Source: Fidelibacterota bacterium (GTDB lineage Bacteria > Fidelibacterota > UBA2242 > JAFGTP01). Taken from it: a DNA stretch of 6,793 nucleotides. The position numbers and the translations under genes were made by a program. Shown piece after piece: positions 6,652 to 6,793 of this stretch. Under the pieces are notes generated by a model that saw only the letters and a program-made list of their open reading frames with translations, did no database searches and had not been told where the DNA came from. The stretch is from positions 1-6,793 of the forward strand of contig JAIPHI010000143.1 in the NCBI GenBank assembly GCA_021735285.1, read 5' to 3'. The first letter of the stretch is position 1. The number at the start of each line of letters is the position of its first letter.

Positions 6652-6678
6652 TATTTCACTAGCTTCTGAAATATTATC
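6647..6678. repeat. Perfect 12-bp hairpin, contains TATTTCA / TGAAATA copy 2
   Basis: GATAATATTTCA (6647-6658) is exactly complementary to TGAAATATTATC (6667-6678) around the 8-base loop CTAGCTTC. It is the best inverted repeat in the window. No T-run follows on either strand, so it is not a standard intrinsic terminator. It could be a protein-binding dyad, an RNA-end structure or a remnant of a small repeat family. Confidence 0.6.
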
Positions 6679-6785
6679 GCAAAAAATCTGTAGATTTGAC
6701 TTATTATTCATAATGGAATATGGATTGTAAAAAAAATTATCCCATAAAAATAGGAATTAATTGAATTGAAATTAGAATTGAAACT

Positions 6786-6793
6786 GAAGGGAG
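6786..6793 (+). promoter_or_regulatory. Possible ribosome binding site of a gene starting past the right edge
   Basis: GAAGGGAG at the very end of the window is purine-rich and partly matches the Shine-Dalgarno consensus. If it is real, a plus-strand start codon should appear within about 10 bases after 6793. This cannot be confirmed here. Confidence 0.3.

Larger units (their letters stand above)
6455..6793. other. AT-rich non-coding region after corA with several inverted repeats
   Basis: These 339 bases have frequent stops in all frames and no ORF I can support. The longest ATG-started stretches are 34 codons (minus, 6711-6607) and 22 codons (plus, 6550-6618), both without ribosome sites. 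The region holds the inverted repeats listed separately, a weak TTGACT (6696-6701) with TATGGA 17 bases later, and a repeated GAATTGAAA near the right edge. No standard GC-rich hairpin with a T-run follows corA. Confidence 0.6.

Noticed and set aside
6607..6711. Minus-strand 34-codon ORF starting MNNKSNLQIF
   Set aside because: There is no ribosome site, the length is short, and it runs through the perfect hairpin; most likely chance. A decayed gene remnant cannot be excluded.
6696..6724. Promoter TTGACT-N17-TATGGA on the plus strand
   Set aside because: The -35 is good but the -10 matches at only 3 of 6 bases; not strong enough to list as a feature, though it would suit a gene starting past the right edge.

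Overview
The window looks like chromosomal DNA of an AT-rich, low-GC anaerobic bacterium, most likely a Firmicute. That is inferred from the A/T-rich codon use, a PcrA-type helicase with the Gram-positive style C-terminal domain, an MltG typical of Firmicutes, and a CorA very close to the Thermotoga maritima protein. A PurC of the haloarchaeal sequence type would fit a Halanaerobiales-like host, but that is a guess. I see no insertion sequence, phage gene, CRISPR array, tRNA or rRNA.

Layout: four genes read leftward on the minus strand. In transcription order they are a membrane site-2 protease of the EGY type (5186-4110), the endolytic transglycosylase mltG (4105-3059), the helicase pcrA (3041-831), and purC, which runs off the left edge (623-<1). 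The first three are spaced 4 and 17 bases apart and form a probable operon whose start codons have weak Shine-Dalgarno sequences. purC lies 207 bases further on, behind an AT-rich gap with a small stem-loop and a possible promoter, and it has a near-perfect ribosome binding site, so it may be a separate unit. A divergent 200-base intergenic region (5187-5386) separates the operon from corA (5387-6454, plus strand). It contains a perfect -10 box for corA overlapped by a 21-base dyad, and a separate 12-base palindrome. The last 339 bases (6455-6793) have no convincing gene. They hold several inverted repeats, including a perfect 12-bp hairpin, and end in a purine-rich stretch that could be the ribosome binding site of a gene beginning just outside.

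Functionally, the minus-strand cluster mixes envelope work (an intramembrane protease and a peptidoglycan strand cutter), DNA repair (PcrA) and purine synthesis (PurC). The protease-MltG coupling is the only pairing with a plausible shared role at the membrane. CorA is an independent Mg2+ (or Co2+) channel. Overall the region is mostly housekeeping. No clearly new multi-gene system is visible. The items most worth a second look are the GSLR-bearing site-2 protease coupled to mltG, the dyad over the corA promoter, and the cluster of related inverted repeats after corA.
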